The notes beneath the pieces were generated by a model. It did no database searches and was not told the DNA's origin. It worked only from the letters and a program-made list of their open reading frames with translations. From Saccharopolyspora elongata (lineage in GTDB: Bacteria; Actinomycetota; Actinomycetes; Mycobacteriales; Pseudonocardiaceae), in contig NZ_SMKW01000089.1 in the NCBI RefSeq assembly GCF_004348985.1, forward strand, positions 1 to 37,361: a DNA stretch of 37,361 bases, in the 5' to 3' direction. Numbering within the stretch: the stretch's first letter is position 1; each line of letters starts with the position of its first letter. Made by a program: the position numbers and the translations under genes. This document shows, piece by piece, positions 14,869-22,696 of the stretch.

Positions 14869-15405
14869 ATGCGCCTGTTGGTACGCCTGATCACCACGCT
14901 GCTGGGCCTGGCCGTCGCGGCGGGCGGCGCGCTCCTGGCGATCGAGGCGGTGTGGGTCCTGGCGCGGCCCGGCACCGGCGGTCTCATCGTGCCCTGGCAG
15001 CAGGTCCACATCGGACTGAGCTCGCTGTCCTGGCAGGACCCGCAGGTCCTCGCGACCGCGGCGGTGGTCGCGGTGGTGGGCGTGCTCCTGGTGCTCATCG
15101 CGATCAACGCCGGGGCCAAGGACATCCGGCTGCACGACCCGGCGCCGGAGGTCACCGTGACCACCGACCGGCGCTCGCTGGCCCGGCTGGTCGGGCACCA
15201 GGTGCGCGGCCAGGACGGCGTCGCGGTCGCGTCGGTCACCGCGGGCTCGAAGCGGGTCCAGGTGAAGGCGACCGCGCAGTTCCGGGAACCCGGTGACCTG
15301 CGCGCCCGGCTGACCGAAACCGCCGAGCACGCCGTGCAGGACCTGCCGCTGCGCAGCACCCCGAAGGTGCTGGTGTCGGTGGCCGTGCCGAAGGAGCAGC
15401 GATGA
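14869..15405 (+). CDS. DUF6286 family membrane protein
   Basis: 178 residues with two membrane helices (about 4-28 and 63-82) separated by an extracytoplasmic loop with WQQVHIGLSSLSWQDP, then a cytoplasmic domain with TTDRRSLARLVGHQV, VQVKATAQFREPGDLRARL and KVLVSVAVP. The tail resembles an Asp23-type fold. Same layout as the actinobacterial DUF6286 proteins that accompany Asp23 and AmaP. Its stop overlaps the AmaP start (ATGA). Likely part of the membrane platform. Confidence 0.78.
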   Translation: MRLLVRLITTLLGLAVAAGGALLAIEAVWVLARPGTGGLIVPWQQVHIGLSSLSWQDPQVLATAAVVAVVGVLLVLIAINAGAKDIRLHDPAPEVTVTTDRRSLARLVGHQVRGQDGVAVASVTAGSKRVQVKATAQFREPGDLRARLTETAEHAVQDLPLRSTPKVLVSVAVPKEQR

Positions 15406-16007
15406 CGAGGCGGGAGATCAAACCGAGCACGACGCCGGTCGCGCGCGGGCTGTCCTTCGAGCGCGGCGTGGTCACCGCGCTCGGGTTGCTGGCGCTGGTC
15501 GCCGGCGTGATCGCGCTCCTCGTCGGCACCGGTTGGCTGGGCGTCTTCCGCGCGCAACGGCCGCTGGCCGACCCGCTCCTGGTGCAGTGGCTGCGGGACA
15601 ACTCGCGGGCAGCGATCGCGGTGGCGATCGTGCTCGGCATCGTGCTGTTCGTGCTCGGCCTGTGGTGGGTGGTGCGGGCCCTGCGCCCGGAGCCGCGGCC
15701 GTCCCTCGTCCTGGAGCGCGGCAAGGGCAGCCTGGCGGTGACGAGCGCGGCGCTGACCGAAGCCGTGCGCGCCGACGCCGAGCGGGTCACCGGGGTCAAG
15801 CGGGCGCGGGTCCGGATGGCGGGCAGCGAGCAGCGCCCGGCGCTGCGGCTCACGCTGTCGTTGCAGGAAGGCACCAACGTGCGCCACGTTTGGGAAGAAC
15901 TCGACGAGAAGGTGCTTTCCCGCGCTCGCGAATCGCTGGGAATGGATACCTTGCCAACGGCGATCCGACTGCAGCTGGACCGCGCGCCTCGCCAACGCGT
16001 CCACTGA
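15402..16007 (+). CDS. amaP: Alkaline shock response membrane anchor protein AmaP-like
   Basis: 201 residues. The N-terminus has a first membrane helix (about 20-42) and a second (about 68-92), joined by an external loop (RAQRPLADPLLVQWLRDNSR), followed by a cytoplasmic domain with GSLAVTSAALTEAVRADAERVTGV and PALRLTLSLQEGTNVRHVWEELDEKV. This two-helix plus Asp23-like-tail design is that of AmaP, which anchors Asp23 at the staphylococcal membrane. Last gene of the Asp23 set; the ligase gene starts 18 bp later on the same strand. Confidence 0.8.
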   Translation: MTRREIKPSTTPVARGLSFERGVVTALGLLALVAGVIALLVGTGWLGVFRAQRPLADPLLVQWLRDNSRAAIAVAIVLGIVLFVLGLWWVVRALRPEPRPSLVLERGKGSLAVTSAALTEAVRADAERVTGVKRARVRMAGSEQRPALRLTLSLQEGTNVRHVWEELDEKVLSRARESLGMDTLPTAIRLQLDRAPRQRVH

Positions 16008-16025
16008 CCGACCAAGGAGGACCCG

Positions 16026-17138
16026 GTGCTCCCACTGCAACCGCCGGTGAAGCCGATGCTGGCCAGCCCGGTCGAGGGCATCTCCCGGCAGGGCGGCCTG
16101 CTGTTCGAACCGAAGTGGGACGGCTTCCGGTGCCTGGTGTTCGCCGATCCGCAGGCCGAGCAGCCGGTGCTGCTGCAATCCCGCACCGGCCGCCCGCTCA
16201 ACCGGTACTTCCCCGAGGTCCTGCGGACCATCGCCGAACACCTCGACCGGCCCGCGGTGCTGGACGGCGAGCTCGTGGTGATCCGGCGCGACGACGTCGG
16301 CGACCGGCTGGACTGGGACGCGCTGGGCGAGCGCATCCACCCGGCCGCCAGCCGGGTCAAGGTGCTCGCCGAGAAGACGCCGGCCACCTTCATCGCCTTC
16401 GACCTGCTGGCGCTGGACGACCGGGACCTCACGGCCGCGCCGCAGACCGAGCGCCGCGAGCTGCTCGCCGGCCTCGGCCTGGACCACGACGGGCTGCGCA
16501 CCACGCCGGTCACCGACGATCCGGACACCGCGGCGGAGTGGTTCCGGGTGTTCGAGGGCGCTGGGCTGGACGGCGTGATCGCCAAGCCCACCAACGGCGA
16601 GTACGTGCCGGGCAAGCGGACCATGTTCAAGATCAAGCACTCCCGCACCGCGGACTGCGTCGTCGCCGGGCTGCGCTGGCACGCCAAGACCGAACCCGGC
16701 ACCGCGGTGGGTTCCCTGCAGCTCGGGCTGTACGACGACCGTGGCGTGCTGCACCACGTCGGCGTCGTCGGCGCCTTCCCGGCCGCGCAGCGACGCGCGC
16801 TGGCCACCGAGCTCGCCGAGCTGATCACCGACGGGGAGCACCCGTGGCTGGGGCCCGATGCGGCGGACGGGCGGCGGCTGCCCGGGTCGGTGAACCGCTG
16901 GAGCAGCACCGAGCAGCCGTGGGTGCCGCTGCGCCCGGAACGCGTCGTCGAGGTCTCCTACGACCACACCGAAGGCGCCCACCCGGGCCGCTTCCGGCAC
17001 ACCACGCAGTTCGTGCGGTGGCGCCCCGACCGCGACCCCGGATCCTGCCGCTACGACCAGCTCGACGAGCCCACGCGGTACGACCTCGAAGCAGTGCTCG
17101 GCGGCGATGTCGACCGGGGAGCCCGCGTCGACGGGTAA
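16026..17138 (+). CDS. ligC: ATP-dependent DNA ligase (LigC-type)
   Basis: 370 residues with the nucleotidyltransferase motifs in order: I FEPKWDGFR with adenylated Lys30, III VLDGELVV, IV GLDGVIAKP, V MFKIKHSRTADCVV, followed by an OB-fold region ending with RPERVVEVSYDHTEG and RFRHTTQFVRWRPD. It joins DNA ends using ATP and is the short, stand-alone type known from mycobacteria as LigC, thought to serve repair; no Ku gene is in the window. GTG start with AGGAGG 6 nt upstream. Its stop shares a base with the next start (TAATG). Confidence 0.9.
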   Translation: MLPLQPPVKPMLASPVEGISRQGGLLFEPKWDGFRCLVFADPQAEQPVLLQSRTGRPLNRYFPEVLRTIAEHLDRPAVLDGELVVIRRDDVGDRLDWDALGERIHPAASRVKVLAEKTPATFIAFDLLALDDRDLTAAPQTERRELLAGLGLDHDGLRTTPVTDDPDTAAEWFRVFEGAGLDGVIAKPTNGEYVPGKRTMFKIKHSRTADCVVAGLRWHAKTEPGTAVGSLQLGLYDDRGVLHHVGVVGAFPAAQRRALATELAELITDGEHPWLGPDAADGRRLPGSVNRWSSTEQPWVPLRPERVVEVSYDHTEGAHPGRFRHTTQFVRWRPDRDPGSCRYDQLDEPTRYDLEAVLGGDVDRGARVDG

Positions 17139-18049
17139 TGTCACGACCCGTGGCAGCACAACGCATCGCGGTGATCGGTTCGGGCGGTATCGGTGGCGTT
17201 CTCGCGGAAGCTGCGCATTCCGCCGGGCACCAGGTGACGATGTGCGTCCGGACGTCGTTCGACCGGCTGACGCTGGAAACCCCGGGCCGCACCGGGGAGA
17301 TCCCGGTCTCGGTGGTGACCGAGCCCGGCGCGCTCGGCGAGTACGACTGGGTCCTGCTGACGACGAAGGTCCAGGACGCGGCGAGCGCGGCCGGCTGGCT
17401 GCGGAAGCTGGACGACGGGCGCGCCCCGGTCGTGGTGGTGCAGAACGGCGTCGAGCACCGCGAATCGATCGCCGGGCTGGGTCTGCAGGCCCAGGTGCTG
17501 CCCGCGCTGATCTACGTGGCCGCCGAGCGGGTCCGGCCCGGGCACGTGGTGCGCCGCGGCCCCGCCACCATGCAGGTCGAGGCCGGCGAGATCGGCGAGC
17601 GCTTCGTCGAACTGGTCTCCACCGACGATCTGAGCGCCCGGACCACGTCGGACTTCCGCACCGCGGCGTGGCGGAAGATGCTGACGAACCTGGCGCCGAA
17701 CCCGATCACCGCGCTGACCCTGCGCCGCCTCGACGTGCTGCGCGAGCCCGACATCCTGGACCTGAGCAAGGGCGTGCTCGCCGAGGCCGTCGACGTCGCC
17801 CGCGCCGAAGGCGCCCGGCTGACCCACGCCGACGCCGAGAAGGTGCTCTCGGACTACATCGAGAAGTTCCCGCCGACCAACGGCACATCGATGCTCTACG
17901 ACCGGCTGGCGGGCCTGCCGACCGAGCACGAGCACATCACCGGAGCGCTGGTGCGCGCGGCGGACGAGCACGACCTCCCCGTCCCGCTCAACCGGACCCT
18001 CCTGACCCTGATGCGCGCCCTCCGCCCCATGCGGATGCCGTCCATCTGA
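17138..18049 (+). CDS. 2-dehydropantoate 2-reductase family protein
   Basis: 303 residues, ketopantoate reductase (ApbA/PanE) fold. The Rossmann start reads RIAVIGSGGIGGVLAEAA, then WVLLTTKVQDA and VVQNGVEHRE, and the C-terminal helical domain carries WRKMLTNLAPNPITALTLRRL. In the pantothenate pathway the enzyme reduces 2-dehydropantoate with NADPH, but actinomycetes have several paralogues and no pan genes are adjacent, so the substrate is not certain. Start ATG at 17138 overlaps the ligase stop by one base. Convergent with the EamA gene; the two stop codons lie in one short palindrome. Confidence 0.85.
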   Translation: MSRPVAAQRIAVIGSGGIGGVLAEAAHSAGHQVTMCVRTSFDRLTLETPGRTGEIPVSVVTEPGALGEYDWVLLTTKVQDAASAAGWLRKLDDGRAPVVVVQNGVEHRESIAGLGLQAQVLPALIYVAAERVRPGHVVRRGPATMQVEAGEIGERFVELVSTDDLSARTTSDFRTAAWRKMLTNLAPNPITALTLRRLDVLREPDILDLSKGVLAEAVDVARAEGARLTHADAEKVLSDYIEKFPPTNGTSMLYDRLAGLPTEHEHITGALVRAADEHDLPVPLNRTLLTLMRALRPMRMPSI

Positions 18050-18068
18050 CCTCGCCGGCCGGGGTCAG
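18046..18068. terminator. Short palindrome containing both convergent stop codons
   Basis: CTGACC (18046-18051) pairs with GGTCAG (18063-18068); the TGA of the reductase and the TCA (minus-strand TGA) of the EamA gene lie in the arms. The stem is only 6 bp, so it is a weak terminator at best. Confidence 0.3.
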
Positions 18069-19021
18069 TTGGCGCCGGTGTCCTTGGGGCCCGCCTCGTC
18101 GGACTTCCCGTCGCCGCCCTTCGTCGCGCCGACCGAACCGACCGAGGCGACGACGACGCACCCGATGGCGACCCACTGCCAGCCGCCCAGCATCTCGCCC
18201 AGCACCAGCAGCCCGGCCAGCGCCGCCACCGCGGGCTCCAGGCTCATCAGCACGCCGAACACCCGCGGCGGCATCCGGCGCAGCGCCTCCAGCTCCAGCG
18301 AGTACGGCACCACCGAGGACATCAGCGCGACCACCAGCCCGGCGATGAGCACCGCCGGGTGCAGCAGCGCCGTCCCGGCCTCGGCGATGCCGAACGGCGC
18401 CGCCACCAGCGCGCCGAACGCCATGCCCAGTGCCAGCCCGGATCCGCCGCTGGTCCGGCTGCCGAGCTTCGCGCCGACCAGGATGTAGCCGGCCCACAGC
18501 GCGCCGGCCATCAGCGCGAAGGCGACCCCGACCCAGTCGAGCCCGCCCTCCACCCGGGCCAGCAGCACCACGCCGGTGCCGGCCAGCACGGCCCAGACGA
18601 TGTCCAGCTTGCGGCGGGAGCCGATCACCGCCACGGCCAGCGGGCCGAGGAACTCGATGGTGACCGCCGCGCCGAGCGGAATCCGCGAGAACGCCTGGTA
18701 GATGCAGACGTTCATGCCGGCGAGCACGGCGCCGTAACCGGCCACCACCGCCAGCGTCTTGCGGTCCATGCGCAGCGACGGCCGCCACACCGCCAGCAGG
18801 ATCACCGCGGCGAAGGTCAACCGCAGCGCCACCACGCCGGACGCCCCGGCCGTGGTGAACAGCTGCTTCGCGAACGCGGCGCCGACCTGCAGGCTGATCA
18901 CGCCCAGCAGCACGAGCATCGGCGGCGGGATCGCCCCGAGTGCGCGCGCGGAGACGTGCTCCACGCTGAACAGCGACCGCCTGTTCGACGATGCCCCCGA
19001 GCCGACCTGCGCGACGTGCAC
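18065..19021 (-). CDS. EamA/DMT family transporter (RhtA-like)
   Basis: 318-residue inner-membrane protein with about ten hydrophobic helices in two EamA repeats (about 35-165 and 175-300). Family features include GVVALRLTFAAVILL in the first repeat, NVCIYQAFSRIPLGAAVTIEFLGPL, and SSVVPYSLELEALRRMPPRVFGVLMSLEPAVAAL in the second, which is close to RhtA-type threonine/homoserine exporters. The C-terminus is a charged tail. GTG start at 19021 with AGAGGAG 4 nt upstream. Substrate probably a small metabolite or amino acid, not provable here. Divergent from the hydrolase-like lipoprotein gene. Confidence 0.88.
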   Translation of the reverse strand: MHVAQVGSGASSNRRSLFSVEHVSARALGAIPPPMLVLLGVISLQVGAAFAKQLFTTAGASGVVALRLTFAAVILLAVWRPSLRMDRKTLAVVAGYGAVLAGMNVCIYQAFSRIPLGAAVTIEFLGPLAVAVIGSRRKLDIVWAVLAGTGVVLLARVEGGLDWVGVAFALMAGALWAGYILVGAKLGSRTSGGSGLALGMAFGALVAAPFGIAEAGTALLHPAVLIAGLVVALMSSVVPYSLELEALRRMPPRVFGVLMSLEPAVAALAGLLVLGEMLGGWQWVAIGCVVVASVGSVGATKGGDGKSDEAGPKDTGAN

Positions 19022-19179
19022 GATGCTCCTCTGCCTCCGCCAACCGCTTCCCGCCGCACGTTATCCCGCCACCGGCCGCGACCGTCACCCGATTGTCAGG
19101 GCCCTCACCGGGGCCTCACCCGGATCATGCGATGCTGACCCGGTCCAGCGACCACCGCGCATGCCGACTAGGAGTACCC

Positions 19180-20739
19180 GTGCCGCGCACCACTCACCGG
19201 GTCGGGGCCGCACTACTGCCGTTGCTGCTGCTGGTGGTCGCCGCCTGTTCGGCGGGGCCGTCGGACCGGCCCGCGGTCGCCTACCACGACGGCGAGCAGC
19301 AGGTCGTCCCCGCGCCGCAGCCGCCGAAACCGGCCCCCGTCCCGCCGCTGGGCTCTCCCGGCGACGACGCGCAGAGCTGGGAGGACTGCACCGAGCAGAC
19401 ACGCACGGAGCTCGGCGGTCTGCCAGCGGGCATGACCTTCTCCTGCTCGAGGCTGATCAGTACGCTGGACGCCCCGGAAGCCCCGGAACGCGGCACCGCG
19501 CGCATCTCGCTGATCCGCGCCGGTTCCGGCCACGTGCCGCTGGTGGTGCTGGGCGACGTCGGCGGCGAGCCGGGTACGACCTACGCGGCCCGGCTGGCCA
19601 CGCAGCTGCCGGCGGAACTGCGCAACACGTTCGACATCATCGGGATGGACCGGCGCGGCACCGGCGAATCCGATCCGGCCGACTGCGTGCCGCCCGCGCA
19701 GCGCGATGCGATCGTCGGCTTCGACCCGCGTGCCACCGACCGCGCCGCGCTGGACCGGCTGCTCGAATCGGTGCTGTCGGCGAGCCAGGAATGCCTGCTC
19801 GACCTCGACGAGCGGCTGCAGGCCTACGACACCTGGCGAGCGGCCTCCGACCTGGAAGAACTCCGCCTGGAGTTGGGCGTGCCGCGGCTGCACGCGATCG
19901 GGCGCGGCGAAGCGGCGCGGCTGCTGACGACCTTCGCCGAGCGCTTCCCCGGATCGGTCGGCCGACTGGTGCTCGACGGCGCACCGGACCCGACCCGCGA
20001 CGCCATCGGCCAAGCGGAATCGCAGGCGCAGAGCGCAGAGCAGACCTTCGACGTGTTCGCCGCCGACTGCGTCAGCCGCGGCTGCCCGCTGGGCCCCGAG
20101 CCGCGCAAGGTGGTCGGCGATCTGGTCGAGCGGACCCGCGGCACGCCGCTACCGGCGCCGGGCACCTCGGTCGGCGCCGGCCGGGTGGTGCAGGCGATCC
20201 TGCTGGGGCTTTCCGATCGGGCCACCTGGCCCGCCCTCGCCGATGCGCTGGCCGCGGCCGGTCGCGGCGACGGCGCCGGTCTCGCCTCGATCAGCGCGCC
20301 GCTGGTCGCCGACCAGGGCGTAAACCCGCCGTGGCTGGACGGCGACCTGATCACCAGCTGCAACGACACGACGGTGCGCGTGCCGCCGCAACGCACCGGC
20401 GAGCTCGCGCTGGACTGGGTGAACCGGTTCCCGCTGTTCGGCGGTGCCGCCGCTCAGCGGCTGGTGTGGTGCGGGTCGTGGCCGGTCCCGCAGCAGCCGC
20501 TGCCCTCGCCACGCCGCCCGGACCTGCCGCCGATCCCGGTGATCAGCACCGCCAACGACCCGCAGCTGCTGGGCCTGGGCACCGATCACATGGCCGAGCA
20601 GGTGCCGACCGGGGTGCTGCTGCGCTGGCAGGGCGCCGGGCACGGGGCCATCGGCAAGTCACCGTGCATCACCGAAGCGGTCAGCCGGTTCCTGGTGCAG
20701 GGCACCGTGCCGACGGAAGGCATGGCCTGCCCGGGGTGA
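19180..20739 (+). CDS. Alpha/beta-hydrolase-fold lipoprotein lacking the nucleophile Ser
   Basis: 519 residues, exported. Residues 1-23 form a lipoprotein signal (LLLLVVAAC, lipobox Cys23). The rest follows the actinomycete tripeptidyl-aminopeptidase-like hydrolases: oxyanion region IIGMDRRGTGESD (about 153-165), FPGSVGRLVLDGAPDP, and the C-terminal block with Asp460 (NDPQ) and His488 (GAGHG). At the nucleophile elbow, where the family has G-x-S-x-G, this protein reads G-R-G-E-A with Gly243 in place of Ser. It is therefore probably not a standard serine hydrolase. GTG start at 19180 with AGGAG 5 nt upstream. The open frame extends further upstream, but without a signal peptide. Confidence 0.82.
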   Translation: MPRTTHRVGAALLPLLLLVVAACSAGPSDRPAVAYHDGEQQVVPAPQPPKPAPVPPLGSPGDDAQSWEDCTEQTRTELGGLPAGMTFSCSRLISTLDAPEAPERGTARISLIRAGSGHVPLVVLGDVGGEPGTTYAARLATQLPAELRNTFDIIGMDRRGTGESDPADCVPPAQRDAIVGFDPRATDRAALDRLLESVLSASQECLLDLDERLQAYDTWRAASDLEELRLELGVPRLHAIGRGEAARLLTTFAERFPGSVGRLVLDGAPDPTRDAIGQAESQAQSAEQTFDVFAADCVSRGCPLGPEPRKVVGDLVERTRGTPLPAPGTSVGAGRVVQAILLGLSDRATWPALADALAAAGRGDGAGLASISAPLVADQGVNPPWLDGDLITSCNDTTVRVPPQRTGELALDWVNRFPLFGGAAAQRLVWCGSWPVPQQPLPSPRRPDLPPIPVISTANDPQLLGLGTDHMAEQVPTGVLLRWQGAGHGAIGKSPCITEAVSRFLVQGTVPTEGMACPG

Positions 20740-20755
20740 TCCCGCAACACCCCGG
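20731..20755. terminator. Hairpin overlapping the hydrolase stop codon
   Basis: CCGGGGTG (20731-20738) pairs perfectly with CACCCCGG (20748-20755) around a 9-nt loop. It lies between the convergent hydrolase gene and the Cys-rich peptide gene. Confidence 0.5.
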
Positions 20756-20770
20756 ACAGACCCCCGCGGC

Positions 20771-20875
20771 TCAGCCGCAGCTGGAGCAGCAGCCGCAGGA
20801 AGGACCGCTGCAGCTGCCGCAACAGCTGCAGCCACCCTGGGCTTCCGGTGCACGTTCGGCTTCGGTGCGGACCAT
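20771..20875 (-). CDS. 34-residue cysteine-rich peptide
   Basis: A short gene with a strong ribosome-binding site: GGGAGG 5 nt before the ATG at 20875. The product has a polar leader of 15 residues (MVRTEAERAPEAQGG) and a C-terminal half of Cys, Ser and Gly only apart from one Pro: CSCCGSCSGPSCGCCSSCG, eight Cys in 19 residues. No signal peptide is visible. The leader-plus-core layout resembles ribosomal peptide precursors (azole-type or other), but no maturation enzyme is encoded within several genes. A metal-binding peptide is the other option. I do not recognise the family. It is convergent with the hydrolase gene and divergent from the kinase-like gene at 21084. Confidence 0.62.
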   Translation of the reverse strand: MVRTEAERAPEAQGGCSCCGSCSGPSCGCCSSCG

Positions 20876-21083
20876 CTTGGCCTCCCGCGTCGTGACGAAT
20901 ACCAACGGTTGCGATGGTGCTCGCCGACGGAGCAACCGAGACACCGCCGGGCGAGGGAAACACGTTGGGCCAACCCGCTGAACAGGACACATGAACGCAT
21001 AGCGATCTGTAACCGGGTGCGAAATGCGCATGACGACTGCGCCGACCGGGTGAGAAGATCCACTCCTCGCACGAGGAGGAAAT

Positions 21084-21626
21084 GTGTCCGACGAGCACCA
21101 CCAGGCCGTCCTGCTGATCACCGGCATCCAGGCCGCCGGGAAGTCCACCATCGCCCAGGGAGTCGCCGAAAAGCTCCCGCGCTCGGTGCACCTGCGCGGC
21201 GACGCATTCCGCCGGATGGTTGTCGGCGGCCGCGAGGAGATGTCCGCGCCGCCGTCCGACGAGGCGCTGCGCCAGTTGCGGTTGCGCCACCGGTTGACCG
21301 CGCAGGCCGCGGACTCGTACTTCGCGGCGGGGTTCACCGTCGTCGCGCAGGACGTGGTCCTGGGCGAGCACCTGGCGGAGATGGCCGAGAACATCGGAAG
21401 CCGGCCGCTGCTCGTGGTCGTCCTCGCGCCGTCGACCGCGGCGATCGCGGAGCGCGAGGCAGGTCGCGGCAAGACCGCGTACGACAGCTGGGCGATCGCG
21501 GAGCTGAACGCCGTGCTGCACGAGCAGACGCCACGCATCGGCCTGTGGCTGGACACCTCCGACCAGACCCCGGAGCAGACCGTCGCGGAGATCCTCGACC
21601 GGGCCTGGACCGAAGCCGTGATCTGA
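21084..21626 (+). CDS. Small P-loop kinase (zeta-toxin/CPT-like AAA)
   Basis: 180 residues, cytoplasmic. P-loop GIQAAGKST at 14-22, then LRGDAFRRMVVGG (substrate/DxxR region), FTVVAQDVVLGEHL (second acidic motif) and a late EREAGRGKTAYD lid-like Arg/Lys segment. Layout matches small nucleotide kinases such as chloramphenicol phosphotransferase and the zeta-toxin family; it has no partner antitoxin gene, so a resistance or housekeeping phosphotransferase is as likely. The GTG at 21084 follows GAGGAGGA by 3 nt. Substrate unknown. A 280-bp repeat element fills the downstream gap. Confidence 0.78.
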   Translation: MSDEHHQAVLLITGIQAAGKSTIAQGVAEKLPRSVHLRGDAFRRMVVGGREEMSAPPSDEALRQLRLRHRLTAQAADSYFAAGFTVVAQDVVLGEHLAEMAENIGSRPLLVVVLAPSTAAIAEREAGRGKTAYDSWAIAELNAVLHEQTPRIGLWLDTSDQTPEQTVAEILDRAWTEAVI

Positions 21627-21642
21627 TCCCGCCCCGCGTTGT

Positions 21643-21922
21643 CCCGCGGTTTCAATGAGCAGTTTTCATCTTGGCTGGTGACCGCAGCCGCGACAGCCAA
21701 CGGACCGTATCCCGAAAGCAGTCGCATGCGCCGCAGGCGCATAGCCCACCTACGCAGCTCGCACCGCCGCGGGTTCTCAGCGTTCGCCTGGCGAGGACGG
21801 CCCAACCGCCGTGTATTGGACATACATCAGGTTGGGCACCCGCAGTCCAGGCGGGCGGTGAGGTTCCGCCACCCGCACCGCCACGCAGAACGAGGACGAA
21901 AGAACCTCATTGAAACTGCGGG
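21643..21922 (-). repeat. Dispersed repeat, copy B: 280-bp element with terminal inverted repeats
   Basis: Ends carry CCCGCGGTTTCAATGAG (21643-21659) and, inverted, CCCGCAGTTTCAATGAG (21906-21922), 16 of 17 matching. Inside, read on the minus strand, are the family core GTGGCGGTGCGGGTGGCGG, hairpin I (GCCCAACC/GGTTGGGC at 21837-21800 with inner TGTAT-GTCCA-ATACA), the block TGAGAACCCGCGGCGGTGC, and hairpin II (ATGCGCC-TGC-GGCGCAT, 21742-21726). It has no coding gene, so it looks like a MITE or structured repeat. No target duplication is evident. It lies between convergent genes, directly after the DUF4389 stop. Confidence 0.75.
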
Positions 21923-21925
21923 ACG

Positions 21926-22696
21926 TCAGCGGTCGTAGTAGTAGTCCTGGTGTTCCGGCGGCTGGTACTGCGACTGCACGACGCCGTTGGTGACCGCACC
22001 GATCACGCCGAGCACGATGAACACGATCAGCAGGACCCGTCCGCCCTGGGACATCACCAGCGGGCGGGTGCCCTGCGACTGGCGCGGCGGGTTCTCCTCC
22101 GCGCGCGCATCGCCGAACAGCTTCTTCGGGTAGGCGCCGGTCAGCAGGTAGAAGTAGGCGTTCGTGCGGTAGCTGTAGCGCAGCACCGCCGCGGAGGCGT
22201 CGAAGACCGGCCGCGGGTTGCGGCCCAGGACCAGCACGACCAGCCAGATGAAGAACGCCAGCACGCCGAAGCCCTGGCTGACGATCGCGCTCACGATCGC
22301 GGCCGGGATCACCAGGATGATCCGGAAGAGCACCGCCCACCGGTTCAGCTCGCCGGGCCGGATGTCGGCCTGCACCGGGTAGTCCGGCTCGGGCACCAGG
22401 AACGGCGGGTACTTGTCGACGAGCAGCATGTTCGACGCCACCACCCTGGCCTGGTAGCCGACGAACAGGCTCAGGAACCCGGCGATCCAGTCCGGCAGCC
22501 GCCCCAGGAACAGCGCGGCGAACCAGCCGACGATCAGCACGACGGCGGCCGCGATGGACAGCAACCAGAGCACGATGAAGTGCGGGATCAACAGGAGCAG
22601 TCGCAATAGGACGGTCCAGCGCCGCTGCCGTTCCGGGGGAACCACCTCCAGCTCGGGCAGGAATAGGCCGTTGGCTTCCGCGGGCTGGTCGCTCAT
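21926..22696 (-). CDS. DUF4389 domain-containing membrane protein
   Basis: 256 residues with two similar halves, each with two or more membrane helices. Half one reads RRWTVLLRLLLLIPHFIVLWLL (about 24-45) then LPDWIAGFLSLFVGYQARVVA; half two reads NRWAVLFRIILVIPAAIVSAI and RNPRPVFDASAAVLRYSYRTNAYFYLLT. A further helix (GGRVLLIVFIVLGVIGAV) and a Tyr-rich tail (QDYYYDR) end the protein. This is the DUF4389 pattern; no function is established. Two adjacent ATGs exist; the one at 22696 has GGGAGG at 5-nt spacing and is preferred over 22699. Transcribed toward the repeat element. Confidence 0.85.
   Translation of the reverse strand: MSDQPAEANGLFLPELEVVPPERQRRWTVLLRLLLLIPHFIVLWLLSIAAAVVLIVGWFAALFLGRLPDWIAGFLSLFVGYQARVVASNMLLVDKYPPFLVPEPDYPVQADIRPGELNRWAVLFRIILVIPAAIVSAIVSQGFGVLAFFIWLVVLVLGRNPRPVFDASAAVLRYSYRTNAYFYLLTGAYPKKLFGDARAEENPPRQSQGTRPLVMSQGGRVLLIVFIVLGVIGAVTNGVVQSQYQPPEHQDYYYDR

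Noticed and set aside
14274..17159. A 961-codon open frame on the minus strand across the Asp23/AmaP/ligase genes
   Set aside because: Its translation is low-complexity (His/Arg/Gln/Gly-rich) and it is antisense to several genes with clear domains. High GC content keeps such antisense frames open.
20759..20875. The Cys-rich coding stretch as merely a CAG/CTG-rich simple repeat
   Set aside because: The frame has a stop, an ATG and a well-spaced GGGAGG, and the repeat is not regular, so I kept it as a gene with moderate confidence.
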